Of a stretch of 64,000 bases of DNA, positions 34,148-43,696 are shown piece by piece. Each line of letters begins with the position of its first letter. Position 1 is the first letter of the stretch. Origin of the DNA: Meridianimarinicoccus marinus (GTDB lineage Bacteria > Pseudomonadota > Alphaproteobacteria > Rhodobacterales > Rhodobacteraceae); assembly GCF_040689105.1 (NCBI RefSeq), contig NZ_JBFBVU010000021.1:1-64000 (forward strand), in the 5' to 3' direction. A program made the translations under genes and the position numbers. Below the pieces are notes generated by a model, which had not been told where the DNA came from, made no database searches, and worked only from the letters and a program-made list of their open reading frames with translations.

Positions 34148-34187
34148 TCGCATTTGGCGGCACTGGAGCGGCGACTAGGGTCGGGCC

Positions 34188-36311
34188 ATGACCATTCTGT
34201 CGCGCCTTGTGCTGTGTCTTGCCCTGTTGGCCTGCGCCCTGCCGCTGGCTGCAGAACCCATGCCGCGCGACGAAATCGCCGCGCGCATCGTGCCGCCGTT
34301 CTCGCTGGGCGAGCGGCTGAACGGGCAAGGGGTCTACAGCCTGATCAACTCGGGGGGTGCCGAGGCGGGGTTTGTCTTCGAGACCGAACCGATGGCGCCC
34401 CTGCCCGGCTTTTCCGGCGCGCCGATCAACATGCTGGTCACGCTGGATCTGCAGGGCACCTTCCAAAACGTCCAGCTTGTAAGTCACAACGAGCCGATCT
34501 TCGTCTCCGGTCTTGGCGAGGCGCCGTTTCACAGGTTCTTCGAACAGTATCGCGGCCATTCGATCAGTGACGTGCTGGTGGTGGGCACGCCCTATGGGGC
34601 CGGTGGCGATGGCAGCGCGTTAGTCTATCTGGACGGGGTGACCAAGGCCACCGCCAGCGTGCGCATCGCCCATGAAAGCCTGATGGCCGCCACCCTGCAG
34701 GTCGCGCGCGAGAAGATGCAGGGGATTGCCGCCGGTCCCCCCGCCCATCCCGACCCCGACCATGCCGAGGATCTGGACTGGCATGCGCTGGTCGAACAGG
34801 GGCTGGTCGGGCATCTGCACGTCACCAATGCCGAGGTGCAGGAGGCCTTTGCAGGGACGATCTGGGTCACGGATGATCCCGAGGCGCTGGCCGACCCGGA
34901 GGGCGCCTATCTGGATCTCTGGGTCATAGATATCGGGCCGCCGGCGATTGCGCGGGCGGTTCTGGACCCCGACTCGCTGGAGGACCTGGCGCGTTTCCGG
35001 GCCGTGTCGGGCAGCGACGAGCCGCTTCTGGTGATCGACACCGCCCGTCACGGGCTGGTGTCGGACAATTTCGTGCGCAACACCGCGCCCGACCGGCTGA
35101 CCGCGGACCAGGACGGGTTTCCGGTGGCGTTGCGCGATGCCGATCTGTTGGTGGAACTGGCGGCGGATCTGCCCGAGGCGCTGCACGATGGGGTGAGCAT
35201 GATCCTGCGCACCGATCGGCGGCTGGGATTCGACCCGACCCGCCCGTGGCAGTTGCACGCCCAGGCGGTGCGGGCGCATGGCATGTTCCAGCCCGAACTG
35301 GGCTCGGCCAGTTTCAGCCTGACCCACACTACGGATCCACGGTTCTTCATCCGGCCCGAACCGGTCACCCCCCTGCCCCCATGGCGCGAGGCCTTGCTGA
35401 ACCGGAAGGCCGATCTTCTGGTGCTGGGGGCCTTTCTGGCCGGGCTGCTGCTGGTGCTGGGCACCGCGCAGAACCGGGTGGCGGCCCTGCGCGGCTTCAC
35501 GCCCCTGCGGCTGGCGACACTGGCCTTCGTGCTGGGATTCGTCGGCTGGTGGGGCCAGGGGCAATTGTCCATCGTCACGGTGCTGGGCGTCCTGCGCACG
35601 GTGACCGAGGGCGGCAGCCTGTCCTTCCTGCTCTATGATCCGTTCTCGCTGCTGGTCTGGATCGCGGCCCTGCTGGGCCTGATCGCCTGGGGGCGGGGGT
35701 TTTTCTGCGGCTGGCTGTGTCCCTTCGGCGCGCTGCAGGAGTTTGCCCATCACATCGGACGCGTACTGCGCCTGCCCCGGATCGAGCCTGCGCCGCGTTG
35801 GGATGCCCGGTTGAAGCTGGTGAAATACGGGCTGCTGGCGGCCCTGGTATTGACCGCGCTGCTGGTGCCTGCCGAGATTGATACCGTGGCCGAGATCGAA
35901 CCCTTCAAGACCGCCATCACCGTGCATTTCCGGCGCGACTGGCTGTATGTCGCCTATGCCGGGCTGTGGCTGGCGCTGGGGTTGGTGCTGTTCAAGGGGT
36001 TCTGCCGCTATGCCTGCCCGCTGGGCGCGTTCATGGCCGTGGCCGGCGCGACCGGACGTGTTTTTGGCAAGCGCAGTTGGATCGCCCGGCGCGTGGAATG
36101 CGGCAGCCCCTGCCAACTGTGCAAGGTGCGCTGCAACTACGGCGCCATCGATGCATGGGGCAAGGTCGACTATGCCGAATGCTTCCAATGCCTTGACTGC
36201 GTTTCGATCTACCAGGACGAGGCCACCTGCGTGCCGCTGGTCCTTGCCGGGCGCAAGGCCGCGCGGCCCCCGCGCACAGTGTCAAAACCCGGAGATGTGG
36301 TGATTCCATGA
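34188..36311 (+). CDS. NosR/NirI-like membrane flavoprotein with iron-sulfur sites
   Basis: 707 residues. Signal peptide, then a periplasmic FMN-binding domain with the flavinylation motif DGVTKATAS at 149-157 (Thr155 the expected attachment site). After a variable region come about five to six membrane helices with FCGWLCPFGALQE (about 506) and FCRYACPLGA (about 604), and a C-terminal ferredoxin-like part with CGSPCQLCKVRC and CFQCLDC. This is the architecture of NosR/NirI, which carries electrons across the membrane. No nitrous oxide or nitrite reductase genes are nearby, so a role in the methanol island is more likely. Its stop overlaps the ApbE start. Confidence 0.9.
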   Translation: MTILSRLVLCLALLACALPLAAEPMPRDEIAARIVPPFSLGERLNGQGVYSLINSGGAEAGFVFETEPMAPLPGFSGAPINMLVTLDLQGTFQNVQLVSHNEPIFVSGLGEAPFHRFFEQYRGHSISDVLVVGTPYGAGGDGSALVYLDGVTKATASVRIAHESLMAATLQVAREKMQGIAAGPPAHPDPDHAEDLDWHALVEQGLVGHLHVTNAEVQEAFAGTIWVTDDPEALADPEGAYLDLWVIDIGPPAIARAVLDPDSLEDLARFRAVSGSDEPLLVIDTARHGLVSDNFVRNTAPDRLTADQDGFPVALRDADLLVELAADLPEALHDGVSMILRTDRRLGFDPTRPWQLHAQAVRAHGMFQPELGSASFSLTHTTDPRFFIRPEPVTPLPPWREALLNRKADLLVLGAFLAGLLLVLGTAQNRVAALRGFTPLRLATLAFVLGFVGWWGQGQLSIVTVLGVLRTVTEGGSLSFLLYDPFSLLVWIAALLGLIAWGRGFFCGWLCPFGALQEFAHHIGRVLRLPRIEPAPRWDARLKLVKYGLLAALVLTALLVPAEIDTVAEIEPFKTAITVHFRRDWLYVAYAGLWLALGLVLFKGFCRYACPLGAFMAVAGATGRVFGKRSWIARRVECGSPCQLCKVRCNYGAIDAWGKVDYAECFQCLDCVSIYQDEATCVPLVLAGRKAARPPRTVSKPGDVVIP

Positions 36312-37207
36312 GCCAGACGCGCCGCCGTTTCCTGACCATTCTTGCCGCGGCCAGCGCCTCCGGCATGGCCCTGCCAGCGCAGGCCCGCGCCATCTGGACC
36401 GGGCGCGCCCTTGGCGCCGAGGCGCGGCTGGTGCTGCACGGGCCTGCCGATCAGACCGCCGCCGTGATGGCTGAGGTGCAGGGCGTGTTGCGGCATGTGG
36501 AGGCGCAGTTCAACCTGTTCGACACCGCTTCGGCCCTGTCCCAGTTGAACAGGACGGGCCAGCTGCCCGACCCGCACCAAGACTTCAGCCGGCTGATCGA
36601 TCTGTCCAACCGGCTGCACCGGGCAACGGGCGGTCTGTTCGACCCGACGGTACAACCACTGTGGCGTGCCTTGGCCGAAGGGCGCCCCCCCGCCCGGGCA
36701 CAAGCGCTGGTAGGTTGGTCCGGGGTGCAGCAGGGGCCCGCGGCGATCACCCTGCGGCCCGGCCAGCAACTGACGCTGAACGGCATCGCGCAGGGGCTGG
36801 CCACGGATCTGGTGGCAGATGTCCTGCGGCGGCACGGCATGGCGAAAGGGCTGGTACAGGTCGGTGAACTGGCCGCCCGTGGCGGGCCGTGGCGCATCGG
36901 GATCGAGGATCCCGCCCTTGGCCCGGTCCTGACCCGCCGGTTGAGCGATGGCGCCATGGCGACCTCAAGCCCCGACGCCATGCGTCTGGGCACCAAGGGG
37001 CATATCCTTGGCCCGCAAGGCCAGCCCGCGCTGTGGTCCACCGTTACCGTCGAGGCTGAAACCGCAACACTGGCCGACGGGATGTCCACGGCCCTGTGCT
37101 TTGTTCCCGCCCCCGCCCTGCGCGACATGGCCAAGCGCCTGCGCTGCGACCTGGGCCTGCGGCAGATCATAGCCATCGACCACGACGGCAACATCCGCAC
37201 TTTCTAG
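36308..37207 (+). CDS. apbE: FAD:protein FMN transferase (ApbE family)
   Basis: 299-residue exported flavin transferase that attaches FMN through a phosphoester to threonine in flavinylation motifs. The N-terminus QTRRRFLT plus hydrophobic stretch is a twin-arginine-type signal. Family markers: FNLFDTASALSQLNR, HRATGGLFDPTVQPLW, GIAQGLATDLVADVL and the C-terminal metal region ADGMSTALCF. It is coupled (ATGA) to the NosR-like gene, whose FMN domain is the clear target. Confidence 0.93.
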   Translation: MSQTRRRFLTILAAASASGMALPAQARAIWTGRALGAEARLVLHGPADQTAAVMAEVQGVLRHVEAQFNLFDTASALSQLNRTGQLPDPHQDFSRLIDLSNRLHRATGGLFDPTVQPLWRALAEGRPPARAQALVGWSGVQQGPAAITLRPGQQLTLNGIAQGLATDLVADVLRRHGMAKGLVQVGELAARGGPWRIGIEDPALGPVLTRRLSDGAMATSSPDAMRLGTKGHILGPQGQPALWSTVTVEAETATLADGMSTALCFVPAPALRDMAKRLRCDLGLRQIIAIDHDGNIRTF

Positions 37208-37259
37208 GCCGCGCGCTTCGTCCTATAGGGAGGCATCCGCCCCAATTTCCCGGTTCCGC

Positions 37260-38177
37260 GTGTCCTCCGTCACCATCCTTCTTTGCACCCACAACGGCGC
37301 CCGCTTCCTGCAGGCGCAACTGGAGTCCATCGCGGCCCAGACGTGGACGGACTGGGCCCTGTGGATCAGCGATGACGGCTCGACCGATGGCACGCTGGAC
37401 ATCCTGAGGGACTTCCGCGAGGCGCATCCGGGTCGCGAGATCCGCCTGCTCAGCGGCGCGGGGTGCGGGGCGGCGGCCAACTATCTGGCGCTGCTGTGTC
37501 ACCCGGACCTTGGACCGCGCCGCATCGCCTTTTGCGATCAGGATGACATGTGGCTGCCCGAGAAGCTGGCCCGCGCCGTGGCGCGCCTGAACAAATACGG
37601 TGACAACGCCCCGGCCTGCTATGCGGCGGGCAGCACCGTCACCGATGCCGACTTGACGCCCATCGGACGCCTGCACACCGAAGGCACCACGCCCAGCCTT
37701 AAAAATGCGCTGGTGCAGAACGTCCTGCACGGCAGCACCATCGTCCTGACCGCTGCCGCCCATGACCTGCTGCGACAGGCCGGGCCGGTATCAGTGCCGT
37801 TTCACGACTGGTGGTGCTATCTGGCGCTAACCGCCTGCAATGTGCCCATCGAACTGGAGGACGCGCCCGCCCTGCTGTACCGCCAGCACGGCGACAATCA
37901 CATCGGCTATAACAAGGGCGCGGGGGCCGGCCGCAAGCGGTATCGGCTGATCGCCGAGGGCATCTTTCGCGGCTGGCTGACGCAGAATGCCGAGGCGCTG
38001 CTGCACGCCGATCTGCCGATGACGCCCGACGCCCGAACCTTGTGCCGGGACTATCTTGCCTTGCAGGATCGCCCCGCCGTTGCGCGCATGCTGGGCTATC
38101 GCAGGCTTGGCCTGCGGCGACAGTCCCGACCCGGAACGCTGCTTCTGCACGCCTTTGCCGGTCTGGGCTATGTCTGA
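37260..38177 (+). CDS. Family-2 glycosyltransferase (rhamnosyltransferase-like)
   Basis: 305 residues beginning with GTG. GT-A fold: VTILLCTHNGARFL at the N-terminus, WISDDGSTDGT, and FCDQDDMW as the DxD-type nucleotide-sugar site. QNVLHGSTIVLT and HDWWCYLAL fit the rhamnosyltransferase-like group acting on surface polysaccharide. Its last 10 bases overlap the tail of the convergent gene. Confidence 0.88.
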   Translation: MSSVTILLCTHNGARFLQAQLESIAAQTWTDWALWISDDGSTDGTLDILRDFREAHPGREIRLLSGAGCGAAANYLALLCHPDLGPRRIAFCDQDDMWLPEKLARAVARLNKYGDNAPACYAAGSTVTDADLTPIGRLHTEGTTPSLKNALVQNVLHGSTIVLTAAAHDLLRQAGPVSVPFHDWWCYLALTACNVPIELEDAPALLYRQHGDNHIGYNKGAGAGRKRYRLIAEGIFRGWLTQNAEALLHADLPMTPDARTLCRDYLALQDRPAVARMLGYRRLGLRRQSRPGTLLLHAFAGLGYV

Positions 38178-40687
38178 GCGGCCAACCCGGCGCGCCTGAG
38201 CATTGGTACCCGTTCCTTCGCAGCGCCGATCACACCCGCTTGCTCCATGCCCGCAGCAAAGGTCACCGCATCGCCGCCCGGCACGAAGGGCAGCGGATGA
38301 CCATTGGGCGCCGCCCGCAGGGCATCGCCCTGCCCGCCCAGATCATAGGCAAACACCGGCAGGCCGGTGGCCAACGCCTCATGGGTGACGAAAGAAAAGG
38401 TCTCGGGCCAGATCGACGGGATCATCCAGCAGGTGATGCCATAGCGCCGGACCAGTGCCGGGATGTCCGAGGTACGATAGGCGCCGTGGATGGTCGCGCC
38501 ACGGGCCAGACGGAACGACGGCTCTACCGTGCCCAGCACCACCAGTCGCGCCTGACCTCCGCGCGCCAGGCGATGCGACATGTCCCGCAACAGGGCCGCG
38601 CCCTTGTGTTTGCGTATGTGGCCCAGCACCCCGACCACCGGAGCGGCATCGGCCTCGGGCCGCGGCAGCGCGGGCGGCAGGTTGCCCAGCGGGTGCGGCT
38701 GCACGACGATCCTATCCACGGCCTTGGGATAGACCGCCGCCATTATGTCGAAACTGGATTGCGAGAAAACGGTGACGCGGCTGGCCGCCCGCATCACGCC
38801 CTGCCAGTTCGCCTGCCAGGCTTCCAGCGGCACGCGCAGCCCGCCGCGACCCCGGAACACATGCGCACTGCCCGCGTCGGGCGGGTGCGGAACCCCGGTG
38901 TAAAAGCCCTGGCCGTCCAGCAGGGTCTGGGACGGCGAGATCGGGAAAAAGTCGTGGACCTCGATCTCGAGCAGGTCCGAGGGCCGCCGGCGCAGCCAGG
39001 CCAGATGGCGCGGCAGTTCATGCGCCCAAGGATCGCCCACCCCGCAGGCATAGGTGACATGGCGCGAGGTGACCCCGGACAGAAGCTTCTCGATCATGGC
39101 GAAATCGCCGGTGGCGCCCTTGGTGACACCCTGCGGCGTGTGCGCCTCCAACTGCCAGCGCTGCACGCCGCCGACACGCAGGACCACGGCCCCCAGCCCG
39201 GCCCGGGTGCGCGCCCTGATCCGCGCCTGCACCATGGCATCGGCCCCGCCGCCCAGCGAATGGGCCAGGAACACCGGCACCGGCGCGTCGCCATGGGCGC
39301 CGATCCAGGCGCAGGCCAAAAACAACCGTTCAGTCAGCAACGGGTCGTCGCTCACAAAGCGCTGCACTTGCCGGGCAAACTCGGGATGCCGCTGCGCGAT
39401 CAGGCGATCGTTCTCGCGAATGCGCGCGGCCTTCTGTTCGATCCCGAAGGACGCCGCGCCCCGATGTTCGACGAAAACACCCGGATGCGCACAGTGGAAG
39501 CCGCCCAGAGCGCGGATCTTCTGACACCAGTCGACCTCTTCGCCATAGCCGGTGCCGAAAGCGGTGTCGAAGGCTGGAGCCTTGCGCAGGTAGTCGATGT
39601 CGATGGCCATGCAGAACCCGACGCCCGTGGGCAGCGGCGTCAGCGAGGGCGGCAGTTCGGCCATGCGGGCGGCCGCGTCGATGTGGTCCACCGCGCCCTC
39701 GGCCAGCGGGCCGCGCCGCGCCAGCACCGGCACCGACAGAAGCTCGGCATCATTGGCCATGGGCGTGACCGTGGCCACATGGCGTTGCGCACGCAGCGGC
39801 GCCAGCATGCGGCTGGCCCAGGCCTCCGGCAGGAAGCAATCGGAGTTGAGCAGCACCACGTCCTGCCCGATCTCGACCGCCCGCGCGAAGGCGGTGTTGA
39901 CGCTGGCCACGAACCCTTGGTTCTGGTCCTGCTCGATCAGTTCGACCCGGCCCGCTTCGATCTGGTTCATCTCGGCCGCCCAGTCGCGCAGCAAGGGCCG
40001 GACCCGGTCGTCGGTCGAGGCATCCTCCACAAGGATCATGCGCCATGGCACATCGGTGTGGCGATGGATGCGGTCCAGCACCGGGGCCAGCAGGTCGAAG
40101 GCGTTGTGCACCGGCAGGATCACGGTGACGGGCCTCAGATCGGGCGCCCGGGTCTCTTCCGGCGCGGGGTCCAGAAACCGGGGGTCCAGATCGGTCCAGA
40201 CGGCCTGCTGCGCAAATCCCAGACGGCGCTTGATGCGCTCGCGCGCTTCAAGATCCTGCGCAAACCGCCAGCGGATGCCGTCGGGCAAAAGCCGCGACGT
40301 GGTTCTCAGAAAGCGCGGCAGTACCGCCACGCGCGACCATATCCGACGCGTCCGCGAGATCGGGGGCAGCGGGTATTCGTGGCGTTCCCCATCAACCTTC
40401 AGCACCAGCCACGGCGTCGAATGGCCCACCGGCAGGTCCAGCACAAAGCGCCCATCCGCGGACATGGTGCCCAGATCCGCCCGGGCCTCGGCGCGGGTCG
40501 ACTTGCACACCAGCGCCACTTCGGCCCCCGGCGCCACGCCTTCGACGATCCGGCGGCAACGCTCCACACGGCTGCCGGTGACAATTCCGAATTGTCCGCC
40601 CCCCGGTGCTTTCAGAAGGAAGCCCGGCTGCTCAATTCGAGCCTGTTCATCGGCAAACCGATGGAAAAGGCGCACAAGAAGGGTCAC
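38168..40687 (-). CDS. Bifunctional glycosyltransferase (GT2 plus GT4)
   Basis: 839 residues from a GTG start (AGGA five bases upstream). A non-catalytic N-terminal part of about 180 residues is followed by a GT2 domain (VTVILPVHNAFDLL, LVEDASTDD, LLNSDCFLP, YGEEVDWCQKIRALGG) and a GT4-type domain ending SIWPETFSFVTHEALATGLP. It adds two sugars or makes two linkages in a surface polysaccharide. Closely similar in order and size to the next gene; the two are tandem paralogs, 63 bases apart. Confidence 0.88.
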   Translation of the reverse strand: MTLLVRLFHRFADEQARIEQPGFLLKAPGGGQFGIVTGSRVERCRRIVEGVAPGAEVALVCKSTRAEARADLGTMSADGRFVLDLPVGHSTPWLVLKVDGERHEYPLPPISRTRRIWSRVAVLPRFLRTTSRLLPDGIRWRFAQDLEARERIKRRLGFAQQAVWTDLDPRFLDPAPEETRAPDLRPVTVILPVHNAFDLLAPVLDRIHRHTDVPWRMILVEDASTDDRVRPLLRDWAAEMNQIEAGRVELIEQDQNQGFVASVNTAFARAVEIGQDVVLLNSDCFLPEAWASRMLAPLRAQRHVATVTPMANDAELLSVPVLARRGPLAEGAVDHIDAAARMAELPPSLTPLPTGVGFCMAIDIDYLRKAPAFDTAFGTGYGEEVDWCQKIRALGGFHCAHPGVFVEHRGAASFGIEQKAARIRENDRLIAQRHPEFARQVQRFVSDDPLLTERLFLACAWIGAHGDAPVPVFLAHSLGGGADAMVQARIRARTRAGLGAVVLRVGGVQRWQLEAHTPQGVTKGATGDFAMIEKLLSGVTSRHVTYACGVGDPWAHELPRHLAWLRRRPSDLLEIEVHDFFPISPSQTLLDGQGFYTGVPHPPDAGSAHVFRGRGGLRVPLEAWQANWQGVMRAASRVTVFSQSSFDIMAAVYPKAVDRIVVQPHPLGNLPPALPRPEADAAPVVGVLGHIRKHKGAALLRDMSHRLARGGQARLVVLGTVEPSFRLARGATIHGAYRTSDIPALVRRYGITCWMIPSIWPETFSFVTHEALATGLPVFAYDLGGQGDALRAAPNGHPLPFVPGGDAVTFAAGMEQAGVIGAAKERVPMLRRAGLAAQT

Positions 40688-40750
40688 AAAATCCTGCCAG
40701 TCATCTGAAATCCGGCGACAATGGGGGATGCCGCAACTGCGAAGACCCTA

Positions 40751-43270
40751 CTACTCTGCCGCCTTGGAATCCAAGGTCTGTTTTTCCGGCGACTTTGGCA
40801 GGCGGATCAGCGCCTGTGCCAGCGCGTGCGGATCGTCGGCCAGCACCAGCGGCAGCAGGTGACCGTTGTCCGCGGTCGCCACCCCTTCAGCCTGCCCGCC
40901 CAGATCGAAACAGAAGACCGGCAGACCGGTCGCGATCGCCTCGCGCGTGGTATAAGAGAACGTCTCGGGCCAGATCGACGGGATGAACCAGCGGTCGATT
41001 CCGTAGGCCGCCGCAAGCCGGGGAAGATCGTCCAAAGCATAGCGCCCGTGGACGGTCACATGGTCAGGCGGCGCATAGGCCGGATCGACGCGTCCGATGA
41101 TGGTCAGGCTTTGCCTTTCGGGATTCAGCACGCCGCCCAGCTTTGCCACGACCTCGGCCCCTTTCTGGAAGCCGATGTCGCCCAGCACACCGATGCCGGG
41201 CTTGCCGGTCGCGGGGACCGGAATGCGCGGCACGGCGTGCGTATCGTCATGCGGGATCAGCCGGAGGCGTTCTGCTGCCTGCGGATAGGCTTGCGCCACG
41301 ATGTCCCGGCTGGCGCGGGAGAACACCACCAGCGTCTCGGCGGCCGCGACCAGACGCCCCCATTCCGCCCGCCATTGGTCCAGCGATACCGGCGTGCCAT
41401 CGGGGCGCGACGTGGCATGGGCCGCATCTTCCGTGCCCGGGTGCGGAACGCCGCGATAGTGTCCGTCCTTGTCCAGCAGGGTGTAAGAGGGGCTGACGGG
41501 AAAATAGTCGTGAAACAGGATCTCGATCGCGTCGCGACCGGGCTGAACAAGGTCCAGCAGCGCGGCAGGCAAGCCGACCGGATCGCCGTCGCCAACGCCG
41601 CAGGAATAGATCAGGCGGCGCGCACCGGGGCCCGCAAACAGGCCGCGCAGGGTGTCGGTGCTGCCGGTCGCGGCGCCCAGCACCTCGTCCGGCGTGTGCA
41701 ATTCGACCCGCCAGCGGCGATCCCCGCCGACCCGCACCACCACCACGGCGCCATAGCGGGCGAGGTCACCCTGCACCCGTCGCGCCAGATAATGCTCTGC
41801 CCCGCCCCCCAGAGAATGTCCCAGGTAGACCGGCAGCGGCGTGTCCTTCAGGGTCAGCGCCCAGGCGATCCCCAGCGCCAGTCGCGGTGCGGACAGGGGG
41901 TCGGCACGGATGAAATCCTGCACCTCGGCATCATAGGACGGATAGCGCCGCGCCACGGTGGCGTTGTTCCTGGCCACCAGCGCCTGCTTGGCGGCGCTGC
42001 CGAAAGAGGCGCCGCCGCGATGCTCCACGAAGAGACTGGCCAGCCCGATGTGACGCCCGCCAAGCGCGCGCGCCTTCTGGCACCAGTCGACTTCTTCGCC
42101 GTATCCCTTGCCGAAGGCGGTGTCGAAGCCTGGCAGCTTTTCCAGGAACCCCCGGTTGATCGCCATGCAGAAGCCCACGCCGGTGGGCACGTCGGCGCGG
42201 GCCAGCGGGGGCGACAGGGTGGCGGCAACCGCGTCCAGTGCATCGACCTGATCCTTGGCAAGATCGCTGCGGCAGACGATCCTTGGCACCGAGAAGATCT
42301 CGGCATCGTTGGACATCGGGGTGACCGTAGCGACCTTGTCCATGTCGGACAGCGGCGCCAGCAGGCGCGCGGCCCAGCCTGCGGGCACCATCGCGTCCGA
42401 GTTCAGCAGGATCACCGGATCGGGATGCTCCAGCGCCTTGGCAAACGCCCGGTTGACGCTGCCGATGAAGCCAAGGTTTTCGGGATTTTCCAGCAGTTCG
42501 ACCTGCATGGGCAGGCGCGCGGCTTCGGGTCCCTTGATCCAATCACACAGGAATGGGCGCACCCGATCGTCGGGCGAGGCGTCTTCGACCAACAGCAGCC
42601 GGCCCGGCACATCCGTATGGCGCGACAGGCGCGACAGAAGTTCCGGCAGCAGGTCGAATGCATTGTAGATCGGGACGATGATCGTGGCGGCGGGCCCGGG
42701 ATTGGCGGTGACCGGAGAGGTTGCGAACAGGTCCTCCGGCAGGTCGCGCGTGCGCGCGGTCAGGGCCGTGGTCAGCCCCAGCCGATCGCGCATCCGCGCG
42801 TGGGCGGCCTCATCGCCGCGCCCCACGGCCGCGATCACGTCCGGCGCGTTCCGCAACCCCAGCCAAACCAACTGAAGGGCCGCGATGGGCATTCGGACGC
42901 GCCGCTGCCACAAGCCGGGACAGGGCAGATCGATGACCCGCACCCGCCCTGCCGTTTCGCAGGCCAGTCGCAGGGCATTTCCATCCCAGGGGGCATCGAT
43001 CAGAAAACCGGGTTCGGCCAGGTCAGAGCCTGTCGGGACATCGCCACGGGCAAAGCGGTCGCTGACCGGCAGATCGCCCCCCTTCATCAAGAGGTAAAGG
43101 CGCTGATCCCTCGACCATCCTTCGACGCGCACGCGGCCCTGTGCAAAGCTGATGCTGTCCACGCATCCGATGATATCGCCAAGCCGGTTCCGGATGACCT
43201 TGGGGCCCGCGCGCATCCGCAGCCTTGTGGTCACGAAACGCCGGAAAAGAGAAAGGGCTCTGCTCATCAT
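40751..43270 (-). CDS. Bifunctional glycosyltransferase (GT2 plus GT4), tandem paralog
   Basis: 839 residues when started at the ATG at 43270 (MMSRAL). This start is favoured because it aligns residue for residue with the small protein encoded just upstream; further upstream codons give an unlikely cysteine/arginine-rich leader. The N-terminal domain (GCVDSISF..RVRVEGW at 35-52) is followed by GT2 (ATIIVPIYNAFDLL, LVEDASPDD, LLNSDAMVP, YGEEVDWCQKARALGG) and GT4 (FIPSIWPETFSYTTREAIAT) parts. It probably works with its paralog on the same glycan. Confidence 0.88.
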   Translation of the reverse strand: MMSRALSLFRRFVTTRLRMRAGPKVIRNRLGDIIGCVDSISFAQGRVRVEGWSRDQRLYLLMKGGDLPVSDRFARGDVPTGSDLAEPGFLIDAPWDGNALRLACETAGRVRVIDLPCPGLWQRRVRMPIAALQLVWLGLRNAPDVIAAVGRGDEAAHARMRDRLGLTTALTARTRDLPEDLFATSPVTANPGPAATIIVPIYNAFDLLPELLSRLSRHTDVPGRLLLVEDASPDDRVRPFLCDWIKGPEAARLPMQVELLENPENLGFIGSVNRAFAKALEHPDPVILLNSDAMVPAGWAARLLAPLSDMDKVATVTPMSNDAEIFSVPRIVCRSDLAKDQVDALDAVAATLSPPLARADVPTGVGFCMAINRGFLEKLPGFDTAFGKGYGEEVDWCQKARALGGRHIGLASLFVEHRGGASFGSAAKQALVARNNATVARRYPSYDAEVQDFIRADPLSAPRLALGIAWALTLKDTPLPVYLGHSLGGGAEHYLARRVQGDLARYGAVVVVRVGGDRRWRVELHTPDEVLGAATGSTDTLRGLFAGPGARRLIYSCGVGDGDPVGLPAALLDLVQPGRDAIEILFHDYFPVSPSYTLLDKDGHYRGVPHPGTEDAAHATSRPDGTPVSLDQWRAEWGRLVAAAETLVVFSRASRDIVAQAYPQAAERLRLIPHDDTHAVPRIPVPATGKPGIGVLGDIGFQKGAEVVAKLGGVLNPERQSLTIIGRVDPAYAPPDHVTVHGRYALDDLPRLAAAYGIDRWFIPSIWPETFSYTTREAIATGLPVFCFDLGGQAEGVATADNGHLLPLVLADDPHALAQALIRLPKSPEKQTLDSKAAE

Positions 43271-43311
43271 TGGAAAGACTCGGTACAAAAGCGCCGTCAT
43301 GCGCGACGGTG

Positions 43312-43677
43312 TTACAGGTTTGCCAACTCGTAAACAAACACATGTCCGCCAAATTGGACCGACAACTGCACCACGCCGCCGGAACAGACCAGATCTTGCC
43401 GAAACCCGGCCGTGTTTCGTGCGCCAAGGCACAGACTGGGGTCGGGTTCGGCAATGGGAAACCGCTCGATGATCGGTGCACTGCCGGTTTGGGAGTCCAG
43501 CACCAGCCCCTCGCTTCGGCACCAGCCCTCCACGCGGATCGATTTTCCGTTGAAGGACAGCCTGTCGACTTGCCCCAACGTCCTTCCGTCAAAGCTTGTC
43601 AGAACAATGGGTCCGGGCAAGATGTTCCAGGCAAGTCTGCGGGCCCGTCGTACCAGCCTGCGTCTGATCCCGATCAT
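43312..43677 (-). CDS. Stand-alone copy of the glycosyltransferase N-terminal domain
   Basis: 121 residues, not a known family to me. It matches the first 120 residues of the neighbouring transferase in position and pattern: RRLVRRARR, then GP, then GQVDRLSF..SIRVEGW at 35-52, and ERFPIAEPD. No catalytic domain follows; the stop is real in this frame and a new start for the big gene lies 42 bases on. It could be an adaptor or carbohydrate-binding module, or the product of a partial duplication. Cotranscription with the transferases is likely. Confidence 0.65.
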   Translation of the reverse strand: MIGIRRRLVRRARRLAWNILPGPIVLTSFDGRTLGQVDRLSFNGKSIRVEGWCRSEGLVLDSQTGSAPIIERFPIAEPDPSLCLGARNTAGFRQDLVCSGGVVQLSVQFGGHVFVYELANL

Positions 43678-43696
43678 GGTCCCGCGCGCACCGCTC

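Noticed and set aside
34188..36311. True NosR of nitrous oxide respiration
   Set aside because: No nosZ, nosD or nir genes in the window; the context is methanol oxidation.
38042..43333. Two very long plus-strand open frames (888 and 870 residues) across the glycosyltransferase region
   Set aside because: Their translations are Arg/Gln/His/Pro-rich without motifs, while the minus strand gives full GT2 and GT4 motifs.
43267..43522. Longer N-terminus for the 40751 glycosyltransferase
   Set aside because: The extra 84 residues are Cys/Arg-rich, overlap the small upstream gene, and the MM start aligns with that protein.
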